A stretch of DNA of 64,000 bases, taken from positions 52,469,960 through 52,533,959 of the forward strand of contig BTPG01000004.1 in NCBI GenBank assembly GCA_036245525.1. Direction: 5' to 3'. Under the pieces are notes generated by a model. It saw nothing but the letters and a program-made list of their open reading frames with translations, was not told where the DNA came from and ran no database searches. The position numbers were made by a program, and so were the translations under genes. Shown in pieces: positions 53,381 to 63,900 of this stretch (its first letter is position 1; every line of letters starts with the position of its first letter). Origin of the DNA: Semisulcospira habei (taxonomy: Eukaryota; Mollusca; Gastropoda; Semisulcospiridae).

Positions 53381-53450
53381 GCAAGAGGTATAGATCCAAA
53401 TGCGCCCCCGCAGTTGCGAGGGCTCATAAGGATCTATGCCTCAGTCTTGC
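53381..53450. repeat. PAL-1 hairpin, mismatched
   Basis: GCAAGAGGTATAGATCC and GGATCTATGCCTCAGTCTTGC with a 4-nt insertion in the right arm; centre CCCGCAGTTGCGAGGG. Flanks as in other PAL-1 MITEs; TTAA ends not seen. Confidence 0.8.
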
Positions 53451-53564
53451 TGACACCGCTTCAGTTGTGTCCACTGCTGCACCTTTGATTAATCATTGAC
53501 GATGAATTGACAGCTATTTTGAGTCAGTCTGTCTGCGTTCACTGGCAGTAAGGATTCTCTGCGT

Positions 53565-53632
53565 CATCCCAATGCGCAATAGACCATGCCACGAGTCCGA
53601 CGTCGGCCCGATGGTCTATTGCGCATTGGGAT
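53565..53632. repeat. PAL-6-related palindrome
   Basis: Arms ATCCCAATGCGCAATAGACC and GGTCTATTGCGCATTGGGAT exactly complementary, with about 26 bases between (includes CGACGTCGGCCCGATGG, as in PAL-6 at 11588). Confidence 0.88.
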
Positions 53633-54546
53633 CTAGCCTTTCAGGAATGTCGTGTGTCAGCCGATGTGTGTAGTGTGTGTGTGTGCGTGCGTGGTGTGTG
53701 TGATCGCAATTTGAAAATCTGCACTACGTATTAATATTAGCTTAGCTTTACCCTTAGTCATTATCTCTTGTGCGTTTTATATTTCTGGTGAGCCAAAGGA
53801 AATTTTCCATTGTATGCATGTCGTTCAGCCCTGCAAGGCAACGTTTCATAGCCGGCTGGAGCAAGGGAAAAAACTCAATATTTCTAAAATCTCGGACGTA
53901 GTAGTTGGTGGCCTCCCTGCCTTTTGTGGTTTTATCCACGCACAGTAATCCTGCCGTAACCGATCTCGCGACGGCCATGTGGCACGCGCCTATGACCGTG
54001 ATCTCCCGGCTGCTAGCACCTAAGCCAGAAGGCATCTGTCAGAGAAAGTGGCAGCAGGGATGTCGAAAGCATGGACGTGTTTCTTTTAGATCTATAGGGT
54101 CCAAGGGGGTCCAGATGATATTTAGTTGAGCTGGTGTGGACAGCTATTTCGGTCTAAGCCGCGACCTCTTCAGCACACCCTCGGCAACACTGAACGAAGA
54201 GAAGGAACTGACTTTAAATATTTTCTGTCCTGGCTCTCAGCGCCATGCCACGAGTCCAAGGCAAAATGCAGGGGAAGATCAGTTACCTCGGCCGGTGGGA
54301 GGGGGGGGGGGGTGCCGGTGTGTGTGTGTGGAGGGGGGGGGAGGGGGGGTCCAAATGTGACGTAGTTTTGTTTGCCTTCAACCTCATACAAAAGGTCTCC
54401 CCGGCTAGACCTTGCTTCCAGGGACCGAAAAGTGGAAAAGCGGGGGGAGGGGGAGGGGGGCGGGGGGAGATAGAGAGCTAGAGAAAGTGCGTACGTGATA
54501 AGACTCTTAGCGGGCCATTCGCGGCCAAAACTGATATCAGTCAAAC
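53633..54546. other. no gene; G-rich tracts
   Basis: GT-rich stretch near 53665-53700 and G-rich stretches 54297-54350 and 54437-54468. The frames on either strand are low-complexity products. Confidence 0.4.
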
Positions 54547-54674
54547 AATGAAATGTGAAATGAAATGAAATAAAATTAAACTTTATTTTACAAGGATAAA
54601 AGCTTAGGTCACAGACCTATTTTCAATCTTGTCCTTGCTACACACTACAACAAATAGTAACAGTAACAGTAACA

Positions 54675-54676
<2 letters not shown>

Positions 54677-54733
<57 letters not shown>
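54677..54733. repeat. (CA)n microsatellite
   Basis: About 28 CA units inside LINE-B copy B. Confidence 0.95.
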
Positions 54734-54735
<2 letters not shown>

Positions 54736-55143
54736 CATTCTCTCACGTACACCCACAGGTCAATGGCCTAACAGTACAGAAAGATACACCGACATATGAA
54801 CCGGATATAAGACTACAGTTACATATTTATGTAAATGTACACGTATCAAATCAATAGTACTAAAAACAAACAAACAAAAATGATATATGAAAAATAAATC
54901 AGGTTGCACATCCACTCAATGAACCCATATTATGAACATACGCATGCACGCACACACTCGTGCGCTCGCGGGCATATGCACAAACTGACACCGCTGTTCT
55001 TACTGTAAAGTCAAATCAAGAGTCCACGGTGACATTTTGAGAAGAAAATGGGCAATGGTACAGTGGGCTTATATTCAGGGCGAGAGTTTAGTTTGTGACT
55101 GTAAAACATGACGTTAGGTGCTCTTACCCCTTATTTGGGTGCT

Positions 55144-55527
55144 ACCCCACCCGGGTCTGCCCTGGGGGACTTGGGTGGGGTTAGGTATTTTTTAGTTCCC
55201 AGGGTCACCCTGGTCAGCCCCACAGGGTGGGTTTTTCTCTCTATTCTGGGGCATGTGTTTCTGTCTACCCTTGGTCCATTCACCTGTATTTGTCTTTTTA
55301 AAACTCTCCCTACTGTCTGCACTGCCTGTAGCTCTTGATATTGGATGTGTGTTGCTAAATGGTCTTAGCTTTATTTAGGCCCCATGTGTTAGGTTTATTT
55401 AACGTATTTGACCGGCTGGCGACATACATTCAATTTTCTGTTTAGTTTTCTTTTTTTTTCACAAGCAGTGCAGGCACGTCCTGAGAACGCCTTGTTGCTG
55501 TCGGGACGTTAAGCAATGTACAATCAA
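55144..55527 (+). mobile_element. retroposon R4, copy 1
   Basis: 384 bp between target duplications TTATTTGGGTGCT (55131-55143 and 55528-55540). Starts ACCCCACCCGGGTCTGCC and ends GGGACGTTAAGCAATGTACA, then ATCAA. The minus-strand copy at 60770-61160 is almost identical (a handful of differences). No tRNA-like boxes recognised and no RT, so it is non-autonomous. A 60-70 codon frame on each strand is conserved only because the copies are young. Confidence 0.88.
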
Positions 55528-55884
55528 TTATTTGGGTGCTGTGCTAGACGGGTCCTGAATGTAGACAGGGATGGGGCGGGAGCAATATTTGCTGGTATCG
55601 AGTTCCACGGTATGGCTCCCGAGTAAGATAGGCTCGTTTTAAATATGTCGAGGCGTGGCCTAGGTACGTACAGATTGTTCCTCGTCTTGTACGGGGTGCT
55701 AGCGGGACTATGAAGAGATCCGTCAAGATAAGTAGCGAGGAGTTTTGGAGAGGCCGATTTTAAACATCAACACCGACACCCTTATAAGTAGCTTACGTAA
55801 AGGCAGCATGCCAAGGGCTTTGAGTCGGTCGTCAGTGCTGTCTTTACTATTCAGTAGAGAGGATTAACTTTGCAGCATGCCGGT

Positions 55885-58800
55885 TTCCTTACTTACTTAC
55901 GCCTGTCACCCCTACCTGGGTATAGGCCGTCGACGAGAGACCTCCAGCGACTCCTGTCCTGTGCTTCTCCTTCGATTCTACTCCAGGTGGTTCCCAGTCT
56001 CTTGATGTCTGCTTGGAGGTCTCGACGCCAGGAGTTTCTCGGCCTACCTCTTTTCCTCTTTCCCTGGGGGTTCCATGACAATGCCTGCCTAGTGATACTG
56101 GAAGCTGGCTTTCTCAGACTGTGACCGATCCATCCCCATCTTCTTCGCCCAATTTCATTCTCTGCTGTCATCTGCTCTGTTCTCTCCCAGAGTCTGACGT
56201 TGCTGATCTTCTCTGGCCAGTGGATTTTACAAATTCTTCTAAGGCAACTGTTCATGAAGGTCTGTACTCTGTTGACTGTGGTTTTTGTCAATCTCCAAGT
56301 CTCTGCTCCATATAGGAGAACTGCTTTTACATTGGAGTTGAAAATCCGGACTTTAGTGTGTTGTGACAGCTCTCTGGAACTCCACACTTTTTTCAACTGG
56401 AGAAAGGCTGCTCTGGCTTTACCGATTCGTGCTCTGACATCTGCATCAGTGCCGCCTTTTTTGTCTATGATGCTCCCGAGATAGGTGAAGGACTCCACCT
56501 CCTCCAACGGGGTGCCAGCAAGCAAGACTGGTTCTTCCCTGGTTGCGTTCAGCCTCATTGTCTTTGTTTTCTGTTGGTGAATGGTGAGGCCCAGTTGGGA
56601 CGAGATGTCAGCAAGCCTCGTGGTCTTGTCCTGCATTTGTTGATGAGTGTGGGACAGTAATGCCAAGTCGTCTGTAAAATCGAGGTCGTCAAGCTGTGTC
56701 CACAGTGTCCACTGTATTCCCCTTCGTCTGTGCTCTGTGGTCATCTTCATGACCTAGTCTAAGGCCAGTAGGAAGAGGAACGGAGACAGCAGACACCCCT
56801 GCCTGACACCAGTTCTGACCTGGAGCTCCGTGGTGAACTGCCCTTCGTGGATCACGCGACATGTCATGCCATCGTAGCTGCTCTTGATCAGGCGGACGGG
56901 CTTTGTGGGTACACCATAGTGTCGTAGGAGTTTCCACAGAGTCTCTCGGTCCACGCTGTCAAATGCTTTCTCATAATCCACAAAGTTGACGTACAGCGGG
57001 GAGCTCCACTCCAGAGACTGTTCCACGATGATGCGGAGAGTGGCGATCTGGTCTGTACATGATCGGTTCTTCCTAAATCCTGCTTGCTGGTCTCTCAGCT
57101 GGGGGTCAACGGAGCTCTTCATTCTCTCCAGGATGATCCTGTTGAAGACCTTTCCTGGTACTGACAGCAAGGTGATTCCTCTGTAGTTGGAACACTTGCT
57201 GAGGTCGCCTTTCTTGGGAAGCTTGATTAGGTACCCCTCCTTCCAGTCAGCTGGCATCACCTCCTCTTCCCAGATCTTTCCAAACAGTGGGTACAGCATC
57301 TCCACTGTTGTCTCTAGGTCTGCTTTCAGAGACTCCGCTGGGATGCCATCTGGGCCTGCTGCTTTGCCGTTCTTCAAAAATGCCACTGCTCTTCTGATCT
57401 CTTCCCGGCTGGGTCTGTCACAGCTGATGGGTAGGTCGGTCTCTGCCGGCTGGATGTCTGGGGGGTCGGGTGGGCTAGGTCTGTTCAGTAACTCTTCAAA
57501 ATACTCGGCCCATCTGTCGAGTTGGTCTGCTCTGTCTGCAATAGGCTTGCCTTCTTTGTCTTTTACTGGTCTTTCTGTATGGCCATACTTGCCTGACAAT
57601 CTTCTGGTAATGTCGTAGAGCTGTTTCATGTTGCCGCTGCCTGCTGCCTTTTCTGCCTCTGCTGCCAGGCTGTCTGTGTAGGCCCTCTTGTCTGCCCTGA
57701 TACTCCTCTTCACCTCGCGGTTGGCTTCCCAGTATTCCCCCTGTGCCCTTACTTTGGCTGCTCTCGTGCGACTGTTGTTGACAACTGCTTTCTTCTGCTT
57801 CCTCACTTCTATCTTCTTCAAGGTCTGTGCCGACAGCCAGTCCTTGTGATAGCGTTTCCTGAACCCTACAGTGTCTTTGCAGGTTGAGTTCAGCGCCTCT
57901 CTAACTGCCTTCCACTGCTGCTCTGTGGTGACCTCCTCCTCTTCATTTACTAGCTCCTGTAGCGCTTGAAACCGGTTGGACAGCACCAGTTTGAACTCTT
58001 CTCTCACTCCAGTTTCTCTCAGGAGGCCTACATTATAGCGCTGTCTTCTTGTTCTCTGTGCAGCTTTTCTTTAGCTTCATTCTTAAGCAGATGGTGGTCT
58101 GAGGCGACATCTGCTCCCCTCCTCAATCGAACATCTTGAAGGGATCTTCTAAATTTCTTGCTAATGCAGATATGGTCTATTTGGTTCTCTGTTGTATGGT
58201 CGGGTGAGACCCAAGTTGCTTTGTGTATTCTTCTGTGTGGGAAGATGCTGCCTCCAATGACAAGTCGGTTTAGAGCACAAAAGTCTACAAACCTCTCCCC
58301 GTTCTCACTCATCTCCAAGCCTAGTCCCTGTCTCCCCATCACCTCTTCGTATCCGGTGTTGTCCTCCCCTATTTTGGCATTAAAATCGCCCATGACGATG
58401 GTGATGTCTCGCTCCGCACATTTGTCCAAGGCACTCTGGAGTCGGTCGTAGAACTATTGTTTCTCTTCCTCGTTACTGTCATTAGTGGGCGCATAACACT
58501 GGATGACGTTCAGCTTGAGCTTTTTCTTGGTTCTAAAGGCTGCTGTGATAATTCTTGGCCCAAGAGGTTCCCAGCCCATCAGCGCTCTCTGTGCCACTGG
58601 TGACAGCATGAATGCTACACCTTCTGTATGGGGGGCATTCTCCTCTTCATGACCTGAATACAGAATCATCTCCCCACTTAACAGCCTTTTCTGGCCATAC
58701 TGCGTCCATCTGGCTTCACTGATACCTAGCAGGGAAAGGTTGTACTTTTGCATTTCCGCTGCTATCTGGGCGGCCTTGCCGCTCTGGTACATGGTCTTGA

Positions 58801-59173
58801 CGTTCCATGTGCCCATGGTTGTATCCCTGGATAGAGAGAGGCGGCTCGGTCCTGTGGCTTCCGAAGACTTCCGGCTTTCACCACAGGACGTCATAAGTCT
58901 TCTGGTAGAAGAACCTTCCTCCTCCAGGAAAGGAATTACTGTTAGTCTTTTCGTCGGCGATTTTGTAGCTATTTCCTTTTTTGCAGGGTGGGGAAGCTAC
59001 CCCCACCCCCAACCCCCTTACTAGGAGGACCAGGGGTTTTCTGTCGGGGTCACCTTCCCTTAGACCATGTTGGTTCACGGCACCTTATTTCATTCGGTGC
59101 ACCCCTCTCACGAGGGACCCCCTATCCACCACCCAGGGGACGCGCCTCAACGCCATATGGTCCCAGCGCGAGG
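55885..59173 (-). mobile_element. RTE-like LINE, full-length copy 3
   Basis: A 3,289-bp element with a 13-bp target duplication GCAGCATGCCGGT (55872-55884 and 59174-59186). It has the same 5' and 3' ends as copies 1 and 2. Inserted into LINE-B copy B. Confidence 0.95.
55893..58894 (-). pseudogene. RTE copy 3 endonuclease-RT polyprotein (four breaks or fewer)
   Basis: Open pieces on the minus strand: 58454-58894 (endonuclease start), 58028-58429, 56754-58007 (linker and RT to LLALD) and 55893-56750 (MKMTTEHRR to the end). The first break is a single nonsense change (CAATAG where copy 2 has CAAGAG) and the last another (GACTAG where copy 2 has GACTGG). In both cases the frame is kept. The break near 58010-58075 is caused by small deletions that shift the frame. 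RT palm residues are present, although FTDDLALLS replaces FADDLALLS. Confidence 0.9.
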
Positions 59174-59295
59174 GCAGCATGCCGGTGGAGAGCATTAAGG
59201 CCTTTTCATAAGCATGCATCGCTACACCCATCCCGTACATGCATAATCTATATGTGATTGGATGTGAGCGTTATAGAAGATTTTTCTTGTAGGCG

Positions 59296-59574
59296 TGTCT
59301 GTAACCCCCTCCCCCCCCCCCCCACACACACACACACTTTGGTACCGGTTTCAGGCCACTTTACAAATTTCAAATACAAGCGATCAAAAATCTCTGTAAC
59401 TTCAGAAGCTGAACTGGCCCTTCGTCTGTCTTGTACTGTGTTTGTCTTAAATGGCGTAAATCCGTGTCTGTTACGTGAGTGTGCGTGTTGGGTTTCAGTT
59501 CGCGGCGCTTTGAGTCGATTCGCCCAAAATTGAGAAAAAGCGCCTATATAATAACGGTATTATTATTATTATTA
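59296..59574 (+). mobile_element. SINE-1, 5'-truncated copy
   Basis: C-rich linker, CTTTGGTACCGGTTTCAGGC, then the body and L2-like tail (GGCGCTTTGAGTCGATTC, AAAAAGCGCCTATATAATAA, (TTA)n). Very similar to 23609-23918. Lies in LINE-B copy B; target duplication not resolved. Confidence 0.85.
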
Positions 59575-59933
59575 AGTTTAGAGAGGATAAATTTCTGGAC
59601 ACTGTCCGACATATACTATTGACATGAGCGTGCCAAGTGAGCTGATCGTCGATAGTGACGCCCCGCAACAACCTGTGCGGCTCTCTGACTTACCTAATCG
59701 GCTCTGAGTCGAGTGAAAGGCTGAGTGGAGGTGGGTGCAGCTGATGCTTCTGGCGAGTAGTGATTAACATGCACTCTGTTTTTGATGGGTTAGGTATCAG
59801 TCATATTAATATTTTCATGGCACCATCTACAAACAGCGTTAATACTGCGTTGACTGAAGTGAGGAATGAAATGAAATAAAACTTTATTTCTCAAGGATAA
59901 ATGATTAGGTACACAGACCTTTTTTCAATCATG

Positions 59934-60769
59934 TCAGTCCTTGCACGCGCACTCACTTTTCAGCTGCCGAAATAAGCGGGCCCTGAATGTGGACAAAGAA
60001 GGAGCCCCAGTAATGTCGATAGGCAACAAATTCCATAGTTTGGCTCCTGAGTAAAACAAACTAGTTTTGGTTTTGAATATATCGAGGCGCGGCCTTGGTA
60101 TAGATAGATTGTTCCTCGTCGTTTTATAAGGCGTATGAGCAGGGCTAAATAGATCTGTTAGATAACTAGGCGTTTTAGAGTGGTAGATTTTAAACATAAG
60201 TACGCCTTTATTATACATGAGTAACTTACGCAGAGGCAGCATGACGAGGGCTTTGAGTCGGTCGTCGGTGCTTTCTTTACTATCCGGGTGGATTAATTTG
60301 GCTGCCCTACGGTGAAGAGCATTAATCTTTTTTATGCACGCATCGCTACATGCATCCCAAACTGTGGAAGCATAATCTATATGGGATTGAGCGTTATAGA
60401 ATATTTTCCTTGTCGGTGTACCTGTAAAATAACGCAGTTTTGAAAGAAGATATAATTCCTGGACACTGTTCGACATATGCTGCCGACATGCGCGTGCCAT
60501 GTGAGTTGGTCGTCGATAATGACGCCTAACAAGCGTTGCTCTCTAACTTGTCTAATCGGCTCAGAGTTGAGAGAAAGGCTAAGCGGGGGTGGATGTAGCT
60601 GCTGCTTTTGTCGTGTAGTTATTAGTATGCATTCTGTTTTAGACGGATTTGGTACCATATAGTTAGTGTGACACCATTTTGAAACATCAGTTAAGCCCTG
60701 TTGAAATGAGGAATTGATTGTGGAGATATTCGCTGACGACACGTCGAGAGTAGCATCATCAGCAAACAG
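59934..60769 (-). pseudogene. LINE-B copy A RT second half and C-terminal domain
   Basis: From 60769 downward: LFADDATLDVSSANIS (catalytic Asp pair), GLTDVSKWCHTNYM, PSKTECILITTRQKQ, RLLGVIIDDQLTWHAHV. After a frame change near 60480: VQELYLLSKLRYF, YNAQSHIDYASTVWDAC, KALVMLPLRKLLMYNKG and SGAKLWNLLPIDI up to the stop at 59934. One frameshift apart from the nested insertion. Confidence 0.88.
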
Positions 60770-61160
60770 TTGATTGTACTGATTGATTGTACATTGCTTA
60801 ACGTCCCGACAGCAACAAGGCTTTCTCAGGACGTGCCTGCACTGCTTGTGAAAAAAAATAAACAGAACATTGAATGTATGTCGCCAGCCGGTCAAATACA
60901 TTAAATAAACCTAACACATGGGGCCTAAATAAAGCTAAGACCATTTAGCAACACACATCCAATATCAAGAGCTACAGGCAGTGCAGACAGTAGGGAGAGT
61001 TTTAAAAAGGCAAATACAGGTGAATGGACAAAGGGTAGACAGAAACAAATGCCCCAGAATAGAGAGAAAAACCCACCCTGTGGGGCTGACCAGGGTGACC
61101 CTGGGAACTAAAAAATACCTAACCCCACCCAAGTCCCCCAGGGCAGACCCGGGTGGGGGA
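60770..61160 (-). mobile_element. retroposon R4, copy 2
   Basis: 391 bp between target duplications TCAGCAAACAG (60759-60769 and 61161-61171). Its tail is longer than that of copy 1 (GTACAATCAATCAGTACAA). It interrupts the RT gene of LINE-B copy A exactly at the FADD catalytic motif; the duplicated target encodes part of that motif. Confidence 0.92.
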
Positions 61161-61780
61161 TCAGCAAACAGGCTACAGCGTACGTTTACATCTGAAATAT
61201 GCAATGGCATTGCCATATCATAGATGTAAATGGAAAATAAGAGGGGCCCTAATATTGAGCCCTGAGGCACGCCATGCTTTATTATGCCTTCAGCAGAACG
61301 TTTTCCATTAACAAACACATACTGACGTCTTCCGTGCAGGTATGATTTGAAAAAGTCCAAGGATGCTTTGTTTACGTGATACACTGATAGCTTTAGTATC
61401 AACATATCATGATTTACTAGATCAAAGGCTTTAGAGAAATCTAGAAATACAGCACCGGTCATTTCAGCTTTGTTCATGGACATAAGCCAAGTATTGGTCA
61501 GTTGAGCTAGAGCTGTGTGGCATGAGTGGCGAGGTCTAAAACCTGACTGTAGTGGGTAAAGCAAGTTATGTTTTTCAAGAAAATAGCTCAGATGCCTGTG
61601 TACATGTTTTTCTATTGGTTTTGACAGAGCTGACAAGAGCGATATTGGTCTAAACTTATTAAGGTCCGAGAGGTTCTTACTCAGTTTAGGCAGAGGAATA
61701 ACTTTGGCTACTTTCCAGCTGTTTGGAAATGTACCATGTTGTAAAACGAGATTATAAACAAATGTAAAAGACTCGACCAC
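61161..61780 (-). pseudogene. LINE-B copy A RT first half
   Basis: From about 61780: VVESFTFVYNLVLQHG, WKVAKVIPLPKLSKN, FRPISLLSALSKPIEKHVH, LQSGFRPRHSCHTALAQL, GAVFLDFSKAFDLVNHDML, HGVPQGSILGPLLFSIYI, NVRCSLFAD. The frame then reads into R4 and ends at 60965, giving a 271-codon chimera that is not a functional protein. Upstream (61790-61960) it continues in the same sense as KRSLGHDGINTYILK. Confidence 0.9.
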
Positions 61781-61967
61781 ATACGGGGCAGCAAGTTTTA
61801 AAATGTATGTATTTATCCCGTCGTGACCAAGCGAGCGCTTATTTTGGAGTTGGCTAACAGATTTGCCAACGTCAAATACAGTAAGCGAAGGAATACTAAA
61901 GGATACGTTTGGCGCGAGTTTGTCCTCACAAAAATCTGTAAGCCTTTCGGATATAGATGGTGTGTGA

Positions 61968-63572
61968 GTTGTCGTTCACCCGTTTTCCCGTCGTTACCTA
62001 CGCTTCGCCTTCCGAGGAGTGGTCTACCAGTTTCGTGCCCTTCCCTTCGGCCTCAATCTCAGCCCTTGGGTCTTTACGAGGATTGTGGACGCGGTGGTCT
62101 CCAAAGCCAGGCAGACGTCTTCCAGCCCGACTTCCAACTACCTCGACGACCTGCTTCTCCGGAATCAGGAAGTGTCTCGTCTGGAGGCGGACAGGAATGC
62201 ACTTCTCAGCCTCCTACACCGACTTGGATTTGTGGTAAACAACGGGAAATTGGATCTCTCTCCGTCACGCTGGTTTGCTCACCTCGGGATGGAGTTCTTG
62301 GCCGACCTCAACCGGGGACGACTACCACAGGAACGAATCCAGAAGTTGGCGACACTCGCTCACCAGGTGATTCTAGCGGACGCAGTCCCGGCCAGGACTT
62401 GGCTCCAGCTCTTAGGCCTGATCAGCGCTGCCGCGGAACTGTTACCCCTAGGCAGACTTTACTCGCGACCTCTCCAGTTACATCTGCTGCTCCACTGGCG
62501 GCCGTCTTCCGGAGACCTCGCGGCCAGTGTTCCGGTTCCTCTGCTGATTCGACCGCATTTGCACAGGTGGACGGATCAGGGGTGGTTGGCGACGGGGGTA
62601 CCACTCTTCACTCCACCACCTCAACTGTCACTCTTCACGGACGCAAGCCATGCCGGCTGGGAAGCACACTTACTGCCGGGATTCAGCGCCGTCTCGGGTC
62701 AGTGGCCGGCGGAACTCCAAGGCAGACACATCAATTGGCTCGAGCTCAAGGCTGTTTGGTTAGCTCTCATCAACTGGGAATCTCGGCTCCGCGGCCAGGA
62801 GATCTTAATACTTTCAGACAATGCGACGGTGGTAGCCTACATTCAGAAGCAGGGCGGCACCAGGTCTCCGTCCCTCTGCATGCTGCTTTTCCAGATCCTC
62901 CTGTGGGGCAGAGATCGGGGGATCTCACTCCGAGCACGACACATCCAGGGCCATCTGAATGTTCTCGCGGATTCTCTTTCTCGGCAGGAACAACTGTTGC
63001 ACACCGAATGGTCCCTTCGACCGGACATTTTCCGGATGATCTGTGCACACTGGGAGACACCCATGTTAGACCTCTTTGCCACCAGGTGGAACCGTCGGCT
63101 TCCGCTGTTCGTCTCACCCTTTCCGGACCCGCTCGCCTGGGCAGTGGACGCTCTTTCCATTCCTTGGGACGGTCTCATAGCCTATGCCTATCCTCCTTCA
63201 GTACTGGTGCCCAAGATCCTTCTGAAGCTCAGAGGATGCAACGCGGTCCTTCTCCTTGTCGCCCCCTTCAATTGGACCAGGAGTTGGACAACAGATCTAT
63301 TGAGCCTAGCCACGGATCCTCCACTTCGGCTCCACACACCACGCACAATGCTGAAGCAGCCCCGGCAGAACCTCTTCCACCCTTGCCCGGAGAGACAGTT
63401 TCTTCACGCCTGGAGATTGTGCGGCAGGCCCTCTCAACACGAGGTTTCTCGGGTGCTGCAGTGGAGGCAATCGCTACAGCCCGCAGGCAGTCCACTCGCC
63501 AGGTATACGAAGGCAAGTGGAGAGTTCTACAATCCTGGTGCGAGTCGCAACGCCTCTCCCCCACGGCTTTGA
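61968..63572 (+). CDS. DIRS RT-RNase H ORF, 5'-truncated
   Basis: Open from 61968 to the stop at 63572 (about 534 codons), lacking its start. RT: FSRRYLRFAFRGVVYQFRAL, PFGLNLSPWVFTRIV, NYLDDLLL (catalytic Asp pair), WFAHLGMEF. RNase H: LSLFTDASHAGWEAH, WLELKAVWLAL, ILSDNATVVAYI and VLADSLSRQ carry the four expected acidic residues. The C-terminal part (LDLFATRWNRRLPLFVS, HAWRLCGRPS) overlaps the recombinase frame, as in known DIRS elements. The first RT block (the DAYFHVPI region) is missing. Confidence 0.9.
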   Translation, partial: VVVHPFSRRYLRFAFRGVVYQFRALPFGLNLSPWVFTRIVDAVVSKARQTSSSPTSNYLDDLLLRNQEVSRLEADRNALLSLLHRLGFVVNNGKLDLSPSRWFAHLGMEFLADLNRGRLPQERIQKLATLAHQVILADAVPARTWLQLLGLISAAAELLPLGRLYSRPLQLHLLLHWRPSSGDLAASVPVPLLIRPHLHRWTDQGWLATGVPLFTPPPQLSLFTDASHAGWEAHLLPGFSAVSGQWPAELQGRHINWLELKAVWLALINWESRLRGQEILILSDNATVVAYIQKQGGTRSPSLCMLLFQILLWGRDRGISLRARHIQGHLNVLADSLSRQEQLLHTEWSLRPDIFRMICAHWETPMLDLFATRWNRRLPLFVSPFPDPLAWAVDALSIPWDGLIAYAYPPSVLVPKILLKLRGCNAVLLLVAPFNWTRSWTTDLLSLATDPPLRLHTPRTMLKQPRQNLFHPCPERQFLHAWRLCGRPSQHEVSRVLQWRQSLQPAGSPLARYTKASGEFYNPGASRNASPPRL

Positions 63573-63900
63573 CCACGCCACAGCTGGCTGAATTCTTCTT
63601 GTGGCAGTTCCGCGAACAGAATTTGGCACCCATCACAATCAGAGGTTACCTCTCCATGGTGGCTGACACTTATAGACACTTGGGACTTCCTGACCCGGGA
63701 GCTTGCAAGGACCTCTCGGACTTGATGGCCCACTTTGACCTCCAGCGCCCAGTCACACGCTCCCTCCTGCCACGTTGGGACCTCGCTTGGGTTTTAACCT
63801 GGCTGAACTCAAGTCGATTTGAGCCTGTTCACTTGGCCCGCCTTATGGATGTAACCAGGAAGACCTGCTTCCTCCTGGCCCTCGCAACAGCGGCCAGAGT
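63236..63900 (+). CDS. DIRS tyrosine recombinase ORF, 3'-truncated
   Basis: In the frame of an ATG at 63236 (start uncertain), overlapping the RT-RNase H ORF by about 337 nt. Contains the N-terminal SAM-like core-binding domain (RRQSTRQVYEGKWRVLQSWC, PITIRGYLSMVADTYRHLG) and reaches FLLALATAARV, where the first catalytic Arg of the YR fold sits. The rest of the catalytic domain (HxxR and Tyr) is absent because LINE sequence follows. The same frame further left (61823-63235) is a shadow of the RT ORF. Confidence 0.82.

Larger units (their letters stand above)
54547..59861 (-). mobile_element. LINE-B copy B, heavily interrupted
   Basis: 3' part of a minus-strand LINE. Its tail begins at 54547 (minus strand: AAAATAAAGTTTAATTTTAT, then TTTCATTTCAT) and it aligns with copy A (59862-60720). 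It runs through GGGTCCTGAATGTAGACAGG-type sequence (55548+) and 59187-59295, then 59575-59861. It is interrupted by a CA array, retroposon R4 (55144-55527), RTE copy 3 (55885-59173) and a SINE-1 tail (about 59296-59574). It is 5'-truncated exactly where the tail of copy A begins. Confidence 0.82.
61961..63900 (+). mobile_element. DIRS-type retrotransposon fragment
   Basis: About 1.94 kb of a tyrosine-recombinase retrotransposon (RT, RNase H, start of YR), lacking both termini. It starts inside the RT domain and stops just inside the YR catalytic domain. It is inserted opposite to LINE-B copy A, splitting the LINE pre-RT region. GC-rich compared with the LINE. The open frames are undamaged over their whole length, so it looks young. 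No split direct or inverted repeats typical of DIRS ends are present. Confidence 0.9.

Noticed and set aside
61823..63235. First ~470 codons of the 704-codon frame at 61823-63937
   Set aside because: It begins in antisense LINE-B sequence and then runs out of frame through the DIRS RT-RNase H domain. Only the last ~220 codons (the recombinase) are meaningful.
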